A stretch of 57,387 nucleotides of DNA, from the NCBI GenBank assembly GCA_019873735.1, contig JAIOAQ010000019.1, positions 1 through 57,387 on the forward strand, in the 5' to 3' direction. This DNA is from Chloroflexota bacterium (lineage in GTDB: Bacteria; Chloroflexota; Anaerolineae; Anaerolineales; Villigracilaceae). Position numbers and translations under genes: made by a program. The first letter of the stretch is position 1; every line of letters starts with the position of its first letter. Of the stretch, positions 25,130-32,652 are shown one piece after another. The notes beneath the pieces are model-generated. The model saw only the letters and a list, made by a program, of their open reading frames with translations. It was not told the origin of the DNA and did no database searches.

Positions 25130-27513
25130 GATTCGTCAATCACTGCAAAGTCATCCGGCAGGAGATCAGGGATATCCGGGTGGTGTTGGGCGTGGTGGAA
25201 GAGAATCTTCAGGCCAAGGGTAAGCATTCGATGCAGGGAGCCGCCGGCCTTTTCGGCCAACTGGTCATCATAATCGGGAGGGGCAACAAAAGGCGGGCTC
25301 TCGAACAATTCGGCAAATTTTTCTCTGTCGCCGCCTACTGCATTGACACGCAGTGCCAGAATTTTCTTGAGGCGTTCTTTCGACCACCTTATTTCAGCGG
25401 CCTGCTCCGGCTGGACATCTTTCGTCAGGAAAAACTGTTTAAGCATCAGGTTACGTTGAGAAAAGTCCTGCCGATAATCTTCGATAGAGCGAGTTATTGA
25501 TTCTGGAAGCCGTTCTCTGGACAGTAACAAAATGACCATCTGCTTAATGCCAAAAGGCCGGATGCTTAGCCATTCCAGGAACTGACCAGAGGAGGGAGGA
25601 TGGTCTTTGGAATAGGGAGATTCGCCTTCTTTCAGAAAATCCAGAAGCAAGTCGCCCGCCTTCTTTCTCTCAGATGACTTTTTCTCATCCGAGGGATTGT
25701 GCCAAACATGGAAGAGCCGTTGCCGCAGTCTTTCACCGGCTATCTTCAAAGAGCCGCAATGCCAGCCAAACCAGGAGGCCAGGGCACGGCGTTCTTCTGG
25801 GTACATGTCAAGATAGGCGTCTGGGCTGTACGTCAGGAACTCCAGCCAGGTTTCAGCAGCCTGGTGAGCCAGCATGCTCAACCAATCCGATTCTTTCCAC
25901 TCGCCAGAATACTCAAGCAGGATTGGGAAAACGTTTTGCGGCGTAGCGCTTTGAAAATGATCTTGCAAAAGCAGCGCCGCCGATAACAAATCCTCATAAC
26001 ACGATGAGGCAAATATCCCTGAATGATTGTTTGCCAGAATTTCCCATCCTTCTGGTTGATGGCTCATCTTGAGACGAGAATCCAACAACAAAGGATCTGC
26101 CCTGGAAGAAGGTTCAAACAGATTCGCATTGATGATCGGCTTAGAAGCAAACCAGCGGTTTAACGCAGGGTACCTGATCGGTTCTGTCGCTTGCAAGGGC
26201 GGCCACTCATAAGGCTCAGGATTACCTTGTAACCAGGCCAATGACTTGTAACGTTTCAACCGGCGGCGAGTTCGTGATTTTTCTACGGTCTCTCTTATAG
26301 CGGCGAGAAGAAAGTCAACATATTGAAATTTATTCAATTCATAGATCACCAAGTCAGCGCTGTAAACATCTTGCGCATCCCAAATCAAAAGCAATCGTTC
26401 AATCACATTCTGAGCCTTAGCGATGCACTTTCTTTTTCGCCATTCCCGCAACCATTTCACCGCCAGCCGCACAAAAGAGGGGAGTTCCCTTTTCCCAATC
26501 GAGGTATTCGTGGGCTGGGCAAACGCGTCAAGTAAAACCAGGTTTCGCTGATCGTTAAAGTATGCATAAATTTGCCCTAGCGCCCCCAACACGGTATCAA
26601 CCTCGGGTTCCTTACTTAAGTGAGCAGCAAACTCTTTATAAAACGAAGACACGGAACCAAGCGCCGACATTAAGCCAATTTGGTCTCGACGATTGGCCAG
26701 TTCTCCTATTTGTTTCAGCAACCTGCCAACTCCGTTTGAATTGAACAGATCTCTGACAACGCGACTCAACTCCTTTCCTGCATCACCGCCGAGAGATTTT
26801 TTACCTACAAGTCGTTTCAATTCCAGGCATTGTTCCACCCCATGAAGTGGATCAGCCGCAAATTCGGACGCGAGTTTCGCCAACTTCTCTCGAAAGGCGG
26901 CTTCCTGTTTATCCGTCTCTTTTCCCAAATAACTGGCTACCCACCCCGTAATTGCCGAAAGCAGGCCGAGCGGCAGGGCAATATTTCGTGCAAAGATTCC
27001 AAGCCCCAAACGCCAACGCCAACGGTCAACTGTCTCAACCGATATTTCTCCCAAGTCCACCGAACAAGAAAACGCTCCCCCCTTTTCTGTCAATTCAATC
27101 TGATGTACCTGTGCGGATGCCGTTTGATCAGGATACGTTTTGACCACAGCCATAAAAACAGCATCCCCTTTCCCCTCCCAATGAGAGGGGATGACATTTC
27201 CATCCTGATCATAGAGAACAAACCAATCTGCCTTTGAGAGGGAAATCGTATATTCTACATTTTGAGGACCGGTGACTTGAATCAACAGGGTTTGCTGGGG
27301 TGTGTTAGCCACAGGGAGCAATAAGTGTCTAGGGTATGTCACAACCACTTGAAGCGGACAATTCTCCACTCTGGCGTCGTCGACATAGCGACCAGGCAAA
27401 TCTGCTTCCCACCATTGAAGGCCTAAGGCAGCACCGATTAGCAGGACAGTGATTCCCCACCAGATAAACAGCGCCCTATATCGCGCGAAAAGTGTGCCAA
27501 GAGAACCCGCCAT
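25126..27513 (-). CDS. Two-TM membrane protein with long helical cytoplasmic tail
   Basis: A 795-residue protein from ATG 27513, preceded by AAAGGAG; the longer frame would begin among promoter elements. TM1 is near residues 14-33 (ALFIWWGITVLLIGAALGL). A beta-rich extracytoplasmic domain of about 140 residues follows (VVVTYPRHLLLPVANTPQQT), then TM2 near 175-196 (NIALPLGLLSAITGWVASYLG). Some 600 mostly helical, charged residues then face the cytoplasm. I recognise no family or catalytic motif. It heads the NTPase operon and overlaps the wHTH-NTPase gene by 4 bp, so the two are probably made in fixed ratio. A membrane sensor or effector for the NTPases is the simplest reading. Confidence 0.75.
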   Translation of the reverse strand: MAGSLGTLFARYRALFIWWGITVLLIGAALGLQWWEADLPGRYVDDARVENCPLQVVVTYPRHLLLPVANTPQQTLLIQVTGPQNVEYTISLSKADWFVLYDQDGNVIPSHWEGKGDAVFMAVVKTYPDQTASAQVHQIELTEKGGAFSCSVDLGEISVETVDRWRWRLGLGIFARNIALPLGLLSAITGWVASYLGKETDKQEAAFREKLAKLASEFAADPLHGVEQCLELKRLVGKKSLGGDAGKELSRVVRDLFNSNGVGRLLKQIGELANRRDQIGLMSALGSVSSFYKEFAAHLSKEPEVDTVLGALGQIYAYFNDQRNLVLLDAFAQPTNTSIGKRELPSFVRLAVKWLREWRKRKCIAKAQNVIERLLLIWDAQDVYSADLVIYELNKFQYVDFLLAAIRETVEKSRTRRRLKRYKSLAWLQGNPEPYEWPPLQATEPIRYPALNRWFASKPIINANLFEPSSRADPLLLDSRLKMSHQPEGWEILANNHSGIFASSCYEDLLSAALLLQDHFQSATPQNVFPILLEYSGEWKESDWLSMLAHQAAETWLEFLTYSPDAYLDMYPEERRALASWFGWHCGSLKIAGERLRQRLFHVWHNPSDEKKSSERKKAGDLLLDFLKEGESPYSKDHPPSSGQFLEWLSIRPFGIKQMVILLLSRERLPESITRSIEDYRQDFSQRNLMLKQFFLTKDVQPEQAAEIRWSKERLKKILALRVNAVGGDREKFAELFESPPFVAPPDYDDQLAEKAGGSLHRMLTLGLKILFHHAQHHPDIPDLLPDDFAVIDES

Positions 27514-27540
27514 ACAGATATGCTCCTTTGCTCCACAAAC

Positions 27541-27569
27541 AGTATAGATACTTTTTGAGAAAAAGTCAA
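27541..27569 (-). promoter_or_regulatory. Promoter of the membrane-protein/wHTH-NTPase operon
   Basis: Minus strand -35 TTGACT (27564-27569) and -10 TATACT (27541-27546) with a 17-bp spacer, 28 nt before the ATG. Its -35 lies 7 bp from the direct repeats of region A. Confidence 0.75.
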
Positions 27570-27576
27570 CAAGCAC

Positions 27577-27607
27577 TTGTGAGATTTTTGTGAGATTCTC
27601 GCGGGCT
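27577..27607. promoter_or_regulatory. Control region A: 11-bp direct repeats between divergent promoters
   Basis: TTGTGAGAT at 27577-27585 and 27588-27596, with a weaker third unit at 27599-27607 (6 of 9 matches). A 22-base stretch covering the two good units is identical to region B. It sits directly upstream of the minus-strand -35 and 52 bp upstream of a + strand promoter. Confidence 0.75.
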
Positions 27608-27648
27608 ATCTGCCAGACGAACGAAATACCATTTTTCGAGGGCCGGAG

Positions 27649-27670
27649 TAGAATGTAATCAACCTATTCA
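27649..27670 (+). promoter_or_regulatory. Orphan + strand promoter matching region B
   Basis: TAGAAT (27649-27654), then 6 nt, then AACCTATTCA (27661-27670). This is the same layout as the promoter of the 389-residue NTPase gene. A strong ribosome site AGGAGGTG follows at 27679-27686, but no start codon follows at a usable distance, and the transcript would meet a terminator at 27739. It may make a short RNA of about 115 nt or be the remnant of a lost gene. Confidence 0.5.
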
Positions 27671-27738
27671 CCCACCCAGGAGGTGTTTATCGAATAAACC
27701 AGACCCTCTCCCTTCGATACGAAGCCAAACATTGCGAC

Positions 27739-27776
27739 AGAACCCCGTCAAACCATCCAGACGGGGTTCTCCTTTT
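27739..27776 (+). terminator. Hairpin terminator in the gap upstream of the coiled-coil gene
   Basis: AGAACCCCGTC pairs perfectly with GACGGGGTTCT around 10 nt, followed by CCTTTT. It would end a + strand transcript from the orphan promoter. Confidence 0.75.
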
Positions 27777-27797
27777 GTAGGGAAACTAAGGGCTGAG

Positions 27798-27916
27798 ATA
27801 ACTGCCTACCCTCCCGCAGGTTTTGGCACAATGCCCAAGGCAGAGCGACTCCATGATGTCGGTATTGCTTGCCGGCCCTTTTCTAATCTGCGGAAGGGTT
27901 AAGGGCAGGCAATTAG
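27798..27916. mobile_element. MITE-like element, copy 2
   Basis: 119 bp, in the same orientation as copy 1 (ATAACTGCCTACCCTCCCGC ... GGGTTAAGGGCAGGCAATTA). It is flanked by a perfect repeat GGGCTGAG (27790-27797 and 27917-27924), a target duplication that extends to a ninth base. It lies directly beside control repeat C, so insertion moved that site relative to the upstream sequence. Confidence 0.88.
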
Positions 27917-27919
27917 GGG

Positions 27920-27939
27920 CTGAGAGATTTTTGTGAGAT
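27920..27939 (+). promoter_or_regulatory. Control region C: third 11-bp repeat pair
   Basis: CTGAGAGAT (27920-27928, 7 of 9) and TTGTGAGAT (27931-27939, 9 of 9) are 11 bp apart and point towards the coiled-coil gene at 28078. A TATGAT at 28026-28031 may be the -10. Confidence 0.55.
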
Positions 27940-28077
27940 GAAGTTAATTTCCTGCTGATATTGACGAGGGGAAAGTGCAAATCTGCAGCAATGGGGACAA
28001 AAGAGTGACCAGGCGCCCAAAATGTTATGATGACCACGTAAGAAATACGGTCCTTCCTTGTTAGAAAGGAGAAAACC

Positions 28078-28701
28078 ATGAACTGGATTTCAGGATTTAC
28101 CCTTTTGATCGTCATCCTAGGCGTCATCATCGGCGTCGGTCTCGTAGGCACCGACCTGCTCAACCCGGTCACCAGCCAGGCCGAAGCCGAGCGCATGCAG
28201 GCCGAGACCCGCCATATGGACGCGATGAATCAACTCGAAGAACAACTTACCGCCGCCGAGACGCAAGCCGAGATCGGTAAAATTCGCCACGAGATGGAAC
28301 TGGAAGATGCCCGCTATCAGGCCGAACTGGCCCGCATCGCCGCCGACCAGAACTATTACGAACAGGTGCTTGCTATCAAGTTGAGCGCTCGCCAGGGTTT
28401 CACCATCGTCCTGATCGTCCTGAGCGGAGTTGCAGGAATCGCGATCATCCTCATCGGGACAAAAGTCGCCTTACAACGCATCCATGTCCCCGCCGCAGCC
28501 GCCCCCTCCACGGCAAACAATATCGCCCCAACCGCTCAGCCCCGCCGTCACTCCCCCAACGGATACGAGCAGATGCGCATCCAGGCCCGCCAGCGCGAAC
28601 TACTCGACCGGTCTATCACAATCCGCCGCATGAATGCCGCCTGCAAGGCTACCAATCCATCCAAAGAAGAATACAACAAATTGCCCCTCGCCGGTGATTG
28701 A
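28078..28701 (+). CDS. TM-coiled coil-TM protein divergent from the NTPase operon
   Basis: A 207-residue protein with GAAAGGAG 7 nt before the ATG. TM1 is at about 5-27 (SGFTLLIVILGVIIGVGLVG). Residues 36-105 form a charged, Ala/Glu/Gln-rich helix, a probable coiled coil (AEAERMQAETRHMDAMNQLE). TM2 is at about 107-130 (FTIVLIVLSGVAGIAIILIG). An Ala/Pro-rich, basic tail of about 75 residues ends the chain. No family is recognised. It lies divergent from the membrane-protein/NTPase operon, and its upstream region carries the same repeat (region C). It is therefore a likely further component, perhaps a membrane scaffold. Confidence 0.75.
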   Translation: MNWISGFTLLIVILGVIIGVGLVGTDLLNPVTSQAEAERMQAETRHMDAMNQLEEQLTAAETQAEIGKIRHEMELEDARYQAELARIAADQNYYEQVLAIKLSARQGFTIVLIVLSGVAGIAIILIGTKVALQRIHVPAAAAPSTANNIAPTAQPRRHSPNGYEQMRIQARQRELLDRSITIRRMNAACKATNPSKEEYNKLPLAGD

Positions 28702-28781
28702 GCCTTTACGATATCAGGTTTGCGGGAAACATCCCAACCACGCCTGAGTCGATGGCAAGAATCAGCCCCCGCCTATTGTTC

Positions 28782-28863
28782 GAAAGGAGTTGCCTATAAG
28801 ACCATCGGACAAAAAACGCCCTCCCTTCCAATACCCAAAGAAAGGACATGCCTATAAGACCAT
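28782..28863 (+). repeat. Two copies of a 24-bp Shine-Dalgarno-containing repeat
   Basis: GAAAGGA followed two bases later by TGCCTATAAGACCAT occurs at 28782-28805 and 28840-28863, 58 bp apart. In the second copy ATG CCT ATA AGA CCA TAG reads as a five-codon frame after the AAAGGA. The 223-bp gap holding it has no other gene and ends in a terminator. Confidence 0.65.
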
Positions 28864-28890
28864 AGCCCAACCCAGTCACCCCTTCTCCCC

Positions 28891-28926
28891 AAGATGACCC
28901 GCCTCCTCCCGGGTCATCTTGCTTTT
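28891..28926. terminator. Bidirectional terminator
   Basis: AAGATGACCCG pairs with CGGGTCATCTT around a short loop, followed by GCTTTT. It separates the + strand coiled-coil gene from the convergent gene ending at 28925. Confidence 0.8.
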
Positions 28927-29815
28927 ACACTCTCAACACCTCCGGCCGCAGGTTCAGTTCATCAATCAGCGCATCCAACTCCTCGTCCGTCAATCTTCTC
29001 CCCTTCCCGGCGTAGGCCGTCAGCGCGGCCTCCATCATGTTTGTCCCGAAGGAGCGGCCTTCGTAGCGCGGCGTGGTGGTGACGATGGTCTGCACGCCGC
29101 GTGCTTTGAGCAGGGCGATGTTGTCTTCGGTGGTGGTGTTGGTAACCACAACCTTGCCGCGCAGGTCGGTGGGCAGGTACTTGCGCATGAACAGGAAGTC
29201 CCCTGCCAGCAGGTCGGATTCGGCGAAGTATTTCTCGTACTTCGGCTCGTGCTCGGCGCCGCCGCTGCCATAGAAGAGCATGGAGATTGGAAAGTAACTC
29301 ACCAGCGGGAAGAGCAGCCGCGCCAGCCGTTTGTAGGCGCGCAGACCGTAGACGGGGATGGGGACGCCCAGGGCGATCATCAGGTCGCCGATGACGACCC
29401 GCCCGGCGACTTCCTCGACCGCCTGCACCAGCCCCATGCGGTCCACCGCCACCGGGACGAACGCCTGCCGGAAGCGGACCTCTCCCAACTGCGGACGCGC
29501 CAACTCAAAGACGCGCCGCTCGAGGGTATGCTTGAGGCCGCGCCCGTCGCAGAGAGGCGTCCGGGTCACGCCCTCGACCAGTTTGAGGGCGGCGCGCAGC
29601 GGGTACTCTCGGTCGTCGAGGCGCAGGTACAGGTCCACGCCGCCGACGCCGAAGGCGTCCACCTTGCCGTCCAGTTCCAGGTACAGGCGGCGGGCTTTCT
29701 CCACGTCGCCATCGGTGCCGATGCGCTCGATTTCGACCGTCTCCTTCCCAAAACGGACGGTCACTTTTTTATCGCGGGACGAACTGCCCAAACTAATACT
29801 GACGGCTCGTTTCAT
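28925..29815 (-). CDS. Conserved protein of the type annotated quinate 5-dehydrogenase
   Basis: A 296-residue protein from ATG 29815, which has AGAAAGGA upstream. The N-terminus KRAVSISLGSSSRDKKVTV and ERIGTDGDVEKARRLYLELD, together with VDAFGVGGVDLYL, match a conserved group in Firmicutes and Chloroflexota often labelled quinate or shikimate 5-dehydrogenase. I see a Rossmann-like C-terminal half (RGKVVVTNTTTEDNIALLKA) but no proof of the activity. There are no shikimate pathway neighbours. It is followed downstream only by the terminator. Confidence 0.65.
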   Translation of the reverse strand: MKRAVSISLGSSSRDKKVTVRFGKETVEIERIGTDGDVEKARRLYLELDGKVDAFGVGGVDLYLRLDDREYPLRAALKLVEGVTRTPLCDGRGLKHTLERRVFELARPQLGEVRFRQAFVPVAVDRMGLVQAVEEVAGRVVIGDLMIALGVPIPVYGLRAYKRLARLLFPLVSYFPISMLFYGSGGAEHEPKYEKYFAESDLLAGDFLFMRKYLPTDLRGKVVVTNTTTEDNIALLKARGVQTIVTTTPRYEGRSFGTNMMEAALTAYAGKGRRLTDEELDALIDELNLRPEVLRV

Positions 29816-29838
29816 CGGGTTTCCTTTCTGGCTATTAC

Positions 29839-29893
29839 AGCCACAGATTACGGCCACAGATTACAGCCACAGATTACACAGATTACACAGATA
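29839..29893. repeat. Short tandem repeat, 13-bp unit
   Basis: Three units of (A/G)GCCACAGATTAC, then shorter ACAGATTAC units, between two minus-strand genes. No function is evident. Confidence 0.8.
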
Positions 29894-29896
29894 TAT

Positions 29897-30526
29897 TCAC
29901 AGGAACGGGTTGAACATCTTCTCTTCGCCCACGGTGGTCTCGTCGCCGTGGCCGGAGAGGAGACGGGTCTCGTCGGGCAGGGTGGGGATCTGGCTGCGGA
30001 TGCTCTCCAGCAGCGCCTGCCAGTTGCCGCCGGGCAGGTCGGTGCGGCCGACCGATTGCTGGAAGATGAGGTCGCCGCAGAAGCAGACGCCCGCTTCGGC
30101 GTTGTAGAAGATGCACAGGCCGGGCGTGTGACCGGGGGCGTGGCGCACTTCGAAGGTCTGGCGGCCGAGGCGGAGGGTCTGGCCATGGGCGAGGGCGAGA
30201 TCGGGGACGGGCAGCGGGGGCAGGGAAAGGCCGAAGAGGGCCGCGCCGCCGCCGGCTTCCCAGAGCGGACGTTCGGCCGGGTGCAGGGCGATGACCGGCG
30301 CGGGGCCGGGATCCGGCTTCAGGTCCGGCACGCCGCCGATGTGATCGAAGTGGGCGTGCGTGATCCAGATTTGCTCGATCGTCCAGCCGCGGGCGGCGGC
30401 TTCGTTCCGCAGCAGGTCGCCATCCCAGGCCGGGTCAATGACCGCCGCCTGGCGCGTCTCGGAATCGGCAATCAGGTAAGCGTTGGTCTGGACGGGACCG
30501 AGGACGAGGGTGACAATTTTCAGCAT
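29897..30526 (-). CDS. Glyoxalase II-like MBL-fold hydrolase
   Basis: A 209-residue metallo-beta-lactamase fold protein starting at ATG 30526 (MLKIVTLVLGPVQTNAYLI). The binuclear metal motif is THAHFDHIGG near residue 58, with VRHAPGHTPG near 128, CGDLIFQQSVGRTD near 147 and SGHGDETTVGEEK near 192. The GP.QTNAYLI start and overall length fit the YcbL/glyoxalase II-like group that hydrolyses thioesters such as S-lactoylglutathione. The natural substrate is unknown. It begins 2 bp after the MFS gene, so they are co-transcribed. Confidence 0.9.
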   Translation of the reverse strand: MLKIVTLVLGPVQTNAYLIADSETRQAAVIDPAWDGDLLRNEAAARGWTIEQIWITHAHFDHIGGVPDLKPDPGPAPVIALHPAERPLWEAGGGAALFGLSLPPLPVPDLALAHGQTLRLGRQTFEVRHAPGHTPGLCIFYNAEAGVCFCGDLIFQQSVGRTDLPGGNWQALLESIRSQIPTLPDETRLLSGHGDETTVGEEKMFNPFL

Positions 30527-30528
30527 GG

Positions 30529-31683
30529 TCAAATTTCCAGGGAGGGATGGGCTGCGGCTGGCTCCTCGGAACGTGGCCGCGGTGTGAAGGCCAGGGTGAC
30601 CAGAACAGACAGTCCCAGCAACCCCAGGCTGACGGCGTAGACCAGTTCCGGGTCGCAGGTATACAACGCGCCCGCCAGCAGCGGGGCCAGGATGACCGCC
30701 AGGGCGTTGAACGTCTCGGCCACGCCGTAGGCCAGTCCCATCTGGGCCGGGTGAATGAGCCCTCGGACAACCGCAAAGACAAAGGGGCGGGCGACACGGT
30801 AGCCGCCCAGGATGAAATAACCCGCCGCGTACCAGCCCAGCCCAGTGCCACGCCAGATGAACAGGGAGAAGGCTGCCACGCACAGTTGTACCAGCACCAG
30901 GCCCAGGCGCGACGAGAACTGACCGAGGAACAGGTTGAAGACGGCGTTGCCCAGCCCGTTGACCGAGCCGAGCAGGCCAATGGCGCTCAATGAAAGGTTG
31001 CGTTCATTTTCCAGGAATTTTGCCGTCAGCGGCTGGGGCAGATAGGTGACAAACATGACGATGAAGATGATGCCCAGCAGGCCGATGAAACGCGCGTTCG
31101 AGAACAGGCTGGCAGGCGGAGTGGCGGTGTCGTGACCATCGCGCGGCTGGGATTTGATGAAGATCAGGACCGCAGTGGAAAGGACGAACAGCCCGGCGGC
31201 GATGAAGTACACCGTCCGCAAGCCGACCCGGTCGCCGATCCAGCCGCCGCTCAGGGGTCCAAGCACCGCCCCGAGGTTGAAGGCGGCCGACATGAAGGTC
31301 ATGGCGCGCGCCGGGGTCAGTTTGCCGCGTTCGGCGGTCACGTAGGAGTTCAGCGGGGAGGAGACAAAAGCCGTCAGCCCGTAGAGCAGCATCCCGACAA
31401 TAAAGGCCGGAAGCGTACGGGCGAGCGCCATCACCCAGGTGGCAAGCAGGCCAGAGGTCCAGGCAGCCAGGAGCAGGGGCTTTCTCCCGATGCGGTCGGC
31501 CAGGTAGCCGGCCGGGATGTGCGCCACCATCATCGCCGCGCCAAAGGCCGAATAGACCGAGGCGATGGTCATCGTATCGGCACCAAGTTGCTGCAGGTAG
31601 ATGGGCTGGAAAACAAAGAACAGTCCCTCGCCGATCCCCCACGTGAAAAGGGAAACGCACAGGAGGATAAAACTGGCGCTCAT
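30529..31683 (-). CDS. Major facilitator superfamily transporter
   Basis: A 384-residue protein with about 12 hydrophobic segments. The MFS loop 2-3 signature is visible as AGYLADRIGRKPLLL near residue 60, and its second-half counterpart near 265. N-terminal SFILLCVSLFTWGIGEGLF is typical of the drug/sugar MFS groups. The substrate cannot be assigned. Its start overlaps the stop of the esterase gene (ATGA), and the MBL hydrolase gene follows by 2 bp, so the three genes form an operon. Confidence 0.92.
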   Translation of the reverse strand: MSASFILLCVSLFTWGIGEGLFFVFQPIYLQQLGADTMTIASVYSAFGAAMMVAHIPAGYLADRIGRKPLLLAAWTSGLLATWVMALARTLPAFIVGMLLYGLTAFVSSPLNSYVTAERGKLTPARAMTFMSAAFNLGAVLGPLSGGWIGDRVGLRTVYFIAAGLFVLSTAVLIFIKSQPRDGHDTATPPASLFSNARFIGLLGIIFIVMFVTYLPQPLTAKFLENERNLSLSAIGLLGSVNGLGNAVFNLFLGQFSSRLGLVLVQLCVAAFSLFIWRGTGLGWYAAGYFILGGYRVARPFVFAVVRGLIHPAQMGLAYGVAETFNALAVILAPLLAGALYTCDPELVYAVSLGLLGLSVLVTLAFTPRPRSEEPAAAHPSLEI

Positions 31684-32456
31684 GTGCGGGACACCCGCTC
31701 GATGAAATCTGCCGCCGCCCTGAAGACGGTCTCCCGCTGCGGCTCTTCGGTGATGACGTGACCGCTGCCCTCGATCCAGATTTTTTCTTTGTCCGGCGTG
31801 GTCAGGTCGGCGTAGATCATCTCCATGCTGTTCTCGACGATGTAGTGGTCGTCGCGGGAGGAGATGAGCAGCACGGGGACGCGAATCTGCGGCAGGCTGG
31901 CGCGCATCACCCCCAGCAGGTCGTTCAGTTCGCCGATCGAGCGCACCGGATTGGCCGGATAGGCGACATGCTGCTTCCAGGCATCGCCAAACCAGCCTTC
32001 GTTTGGACGTTCGCTCTTGGGCATGAAGGGGCGAATCTTGCTCAGCAGTTTGACGTAACGCAGACGCCAGTCATCGGGCAGTTTGTAGGGGGTGGACATG
32101 GCGACCACGCCGCGGACCTCGAGCCTGCTCGCCGCGACGAGCGACAGCACCCCGCCCATCGAAAGGCCGAGCAGGAAGACCTGTTCGCAGGAAGAGCGCA
32201 GGAGATGATAGCCATCCTCAACGGAGGCCAGCCAGTCGCGCCAGCGGGAGCGGATCATGTCTTCGGGCTGCGTGGCGTGACCCGTCAACCGCATCCCGCA
32301 GACGGTGTAGCCGCGCCGGTTCAGGTCTTCGCCCAGCCAGCGCATCTCTTTGGGCGTGCCGGTGAATCCATGCTGGACAAGACAGCCGATCTTGGCGTTT
32401 TCCCCGCGGCCGGGGAAGAAGAAGGGTTCAGCGGTGGGGAGGAGGAGGGGAGTCAT
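31680..32456 (-). CDS. Alpha/beta hydrolase, carboxylesterase/monoacylglycerol lipase type
   Basis: A 258-residue serine hydrolase. The oxyanion-loop motif VQHGFTGTPKEM near residue 28 and the nucleophile elbow GLSMGG near 95 match Est30/monoacylglycerol lipase enzymes. The acid is probably Asp in SSRDDHYIVE near 203, and the His lies in EGSGHVIT near 233. No signal peptide, so it is cytoplasmic. It is first in the esterase-MFS-MBL operon. Upstream lie simple repeats and an element remnant rather than a clear promoter. Confidence 0.9.
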   Translation of the reverse strand: MTPLLLPTAEPFFFPGRGENAKIGCLVQHGFTGTPKEMRWLGEDLNRRGYTVCGMRLTGHATQPEDMIRSRWRDWLASVEDGYHLLRSSCEQVFLLGLSMGGVLSLVAASRLEVRGVVAMSTPYKLPDDWRLRYVKLLSKIRPFMPKSERPNEGWFGDAWKQHVAYPANPVRSIGELNDLLGVMRASLPQIRVPVLLISSRDDHYIVENSMEMIYADLTTPDKEKIWIEGSGHVITEEPQRETVFRAAADFIERVSRT

Positions 32457-32465
32457 AGGCGGTTA

Positions 32466-32526
32466 GCAGTTATCAGTCATCAGTCATCAGTCATCAGTGA
32501 GCAGTTATCAGTGAGCAGTTGACAGT
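32466..32526. repeat. Degenerate simple repeat rich in CAGT(C/T)AT
   Basis: Runs of TCATCAG and AGCAGTTATCAGTG units in the gap between the esterase and a membrane-protein gene. Non-coding. Confidence 0.75.
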
Positions 32527-32600
32527 GAATTGTGTCAGGTGGTACAAGCAAATTATAACGGTTCTGCCGGTTAAGCGGGGAATTCCAAACCCCAAGTCTG

Positions 32601-32643
32601 TGATTGCCAACCTCGTTCTAACCTGCGGGAGGGTCAAGGGTAT
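32601..32643. repeat. Remnant of the MITE-like element, copy 3
   Basis: GATTGCCAACC followed by TTCTAACCTGCGGGAGGGTCA: the left tip and the right inner arm with the middle deleted. It is closest to the short copy at 47200. Confidence 0.7.
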
Positions 32644-32652
32644 CGCTTCGGG

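Noticed and set aside
29839-29893. Replication-type iterons
   Set aside because: Only three short 13-bp units between co-directional metabolic genes, no dnaA, rep gene or DnaA boxes nearby.
28919-30640. 573-codon open frame on the + strand
   Set aside because: Antisense to the quinate-dehydrogenase-like and MBL genes, whose motifs are clear; its composition is a mirror of high-GC coding.
32466-32526. CRISPR array
   Set aside because: Units are 7-14 bp simple repeats without spacers; no cas genes anywhere in the window.
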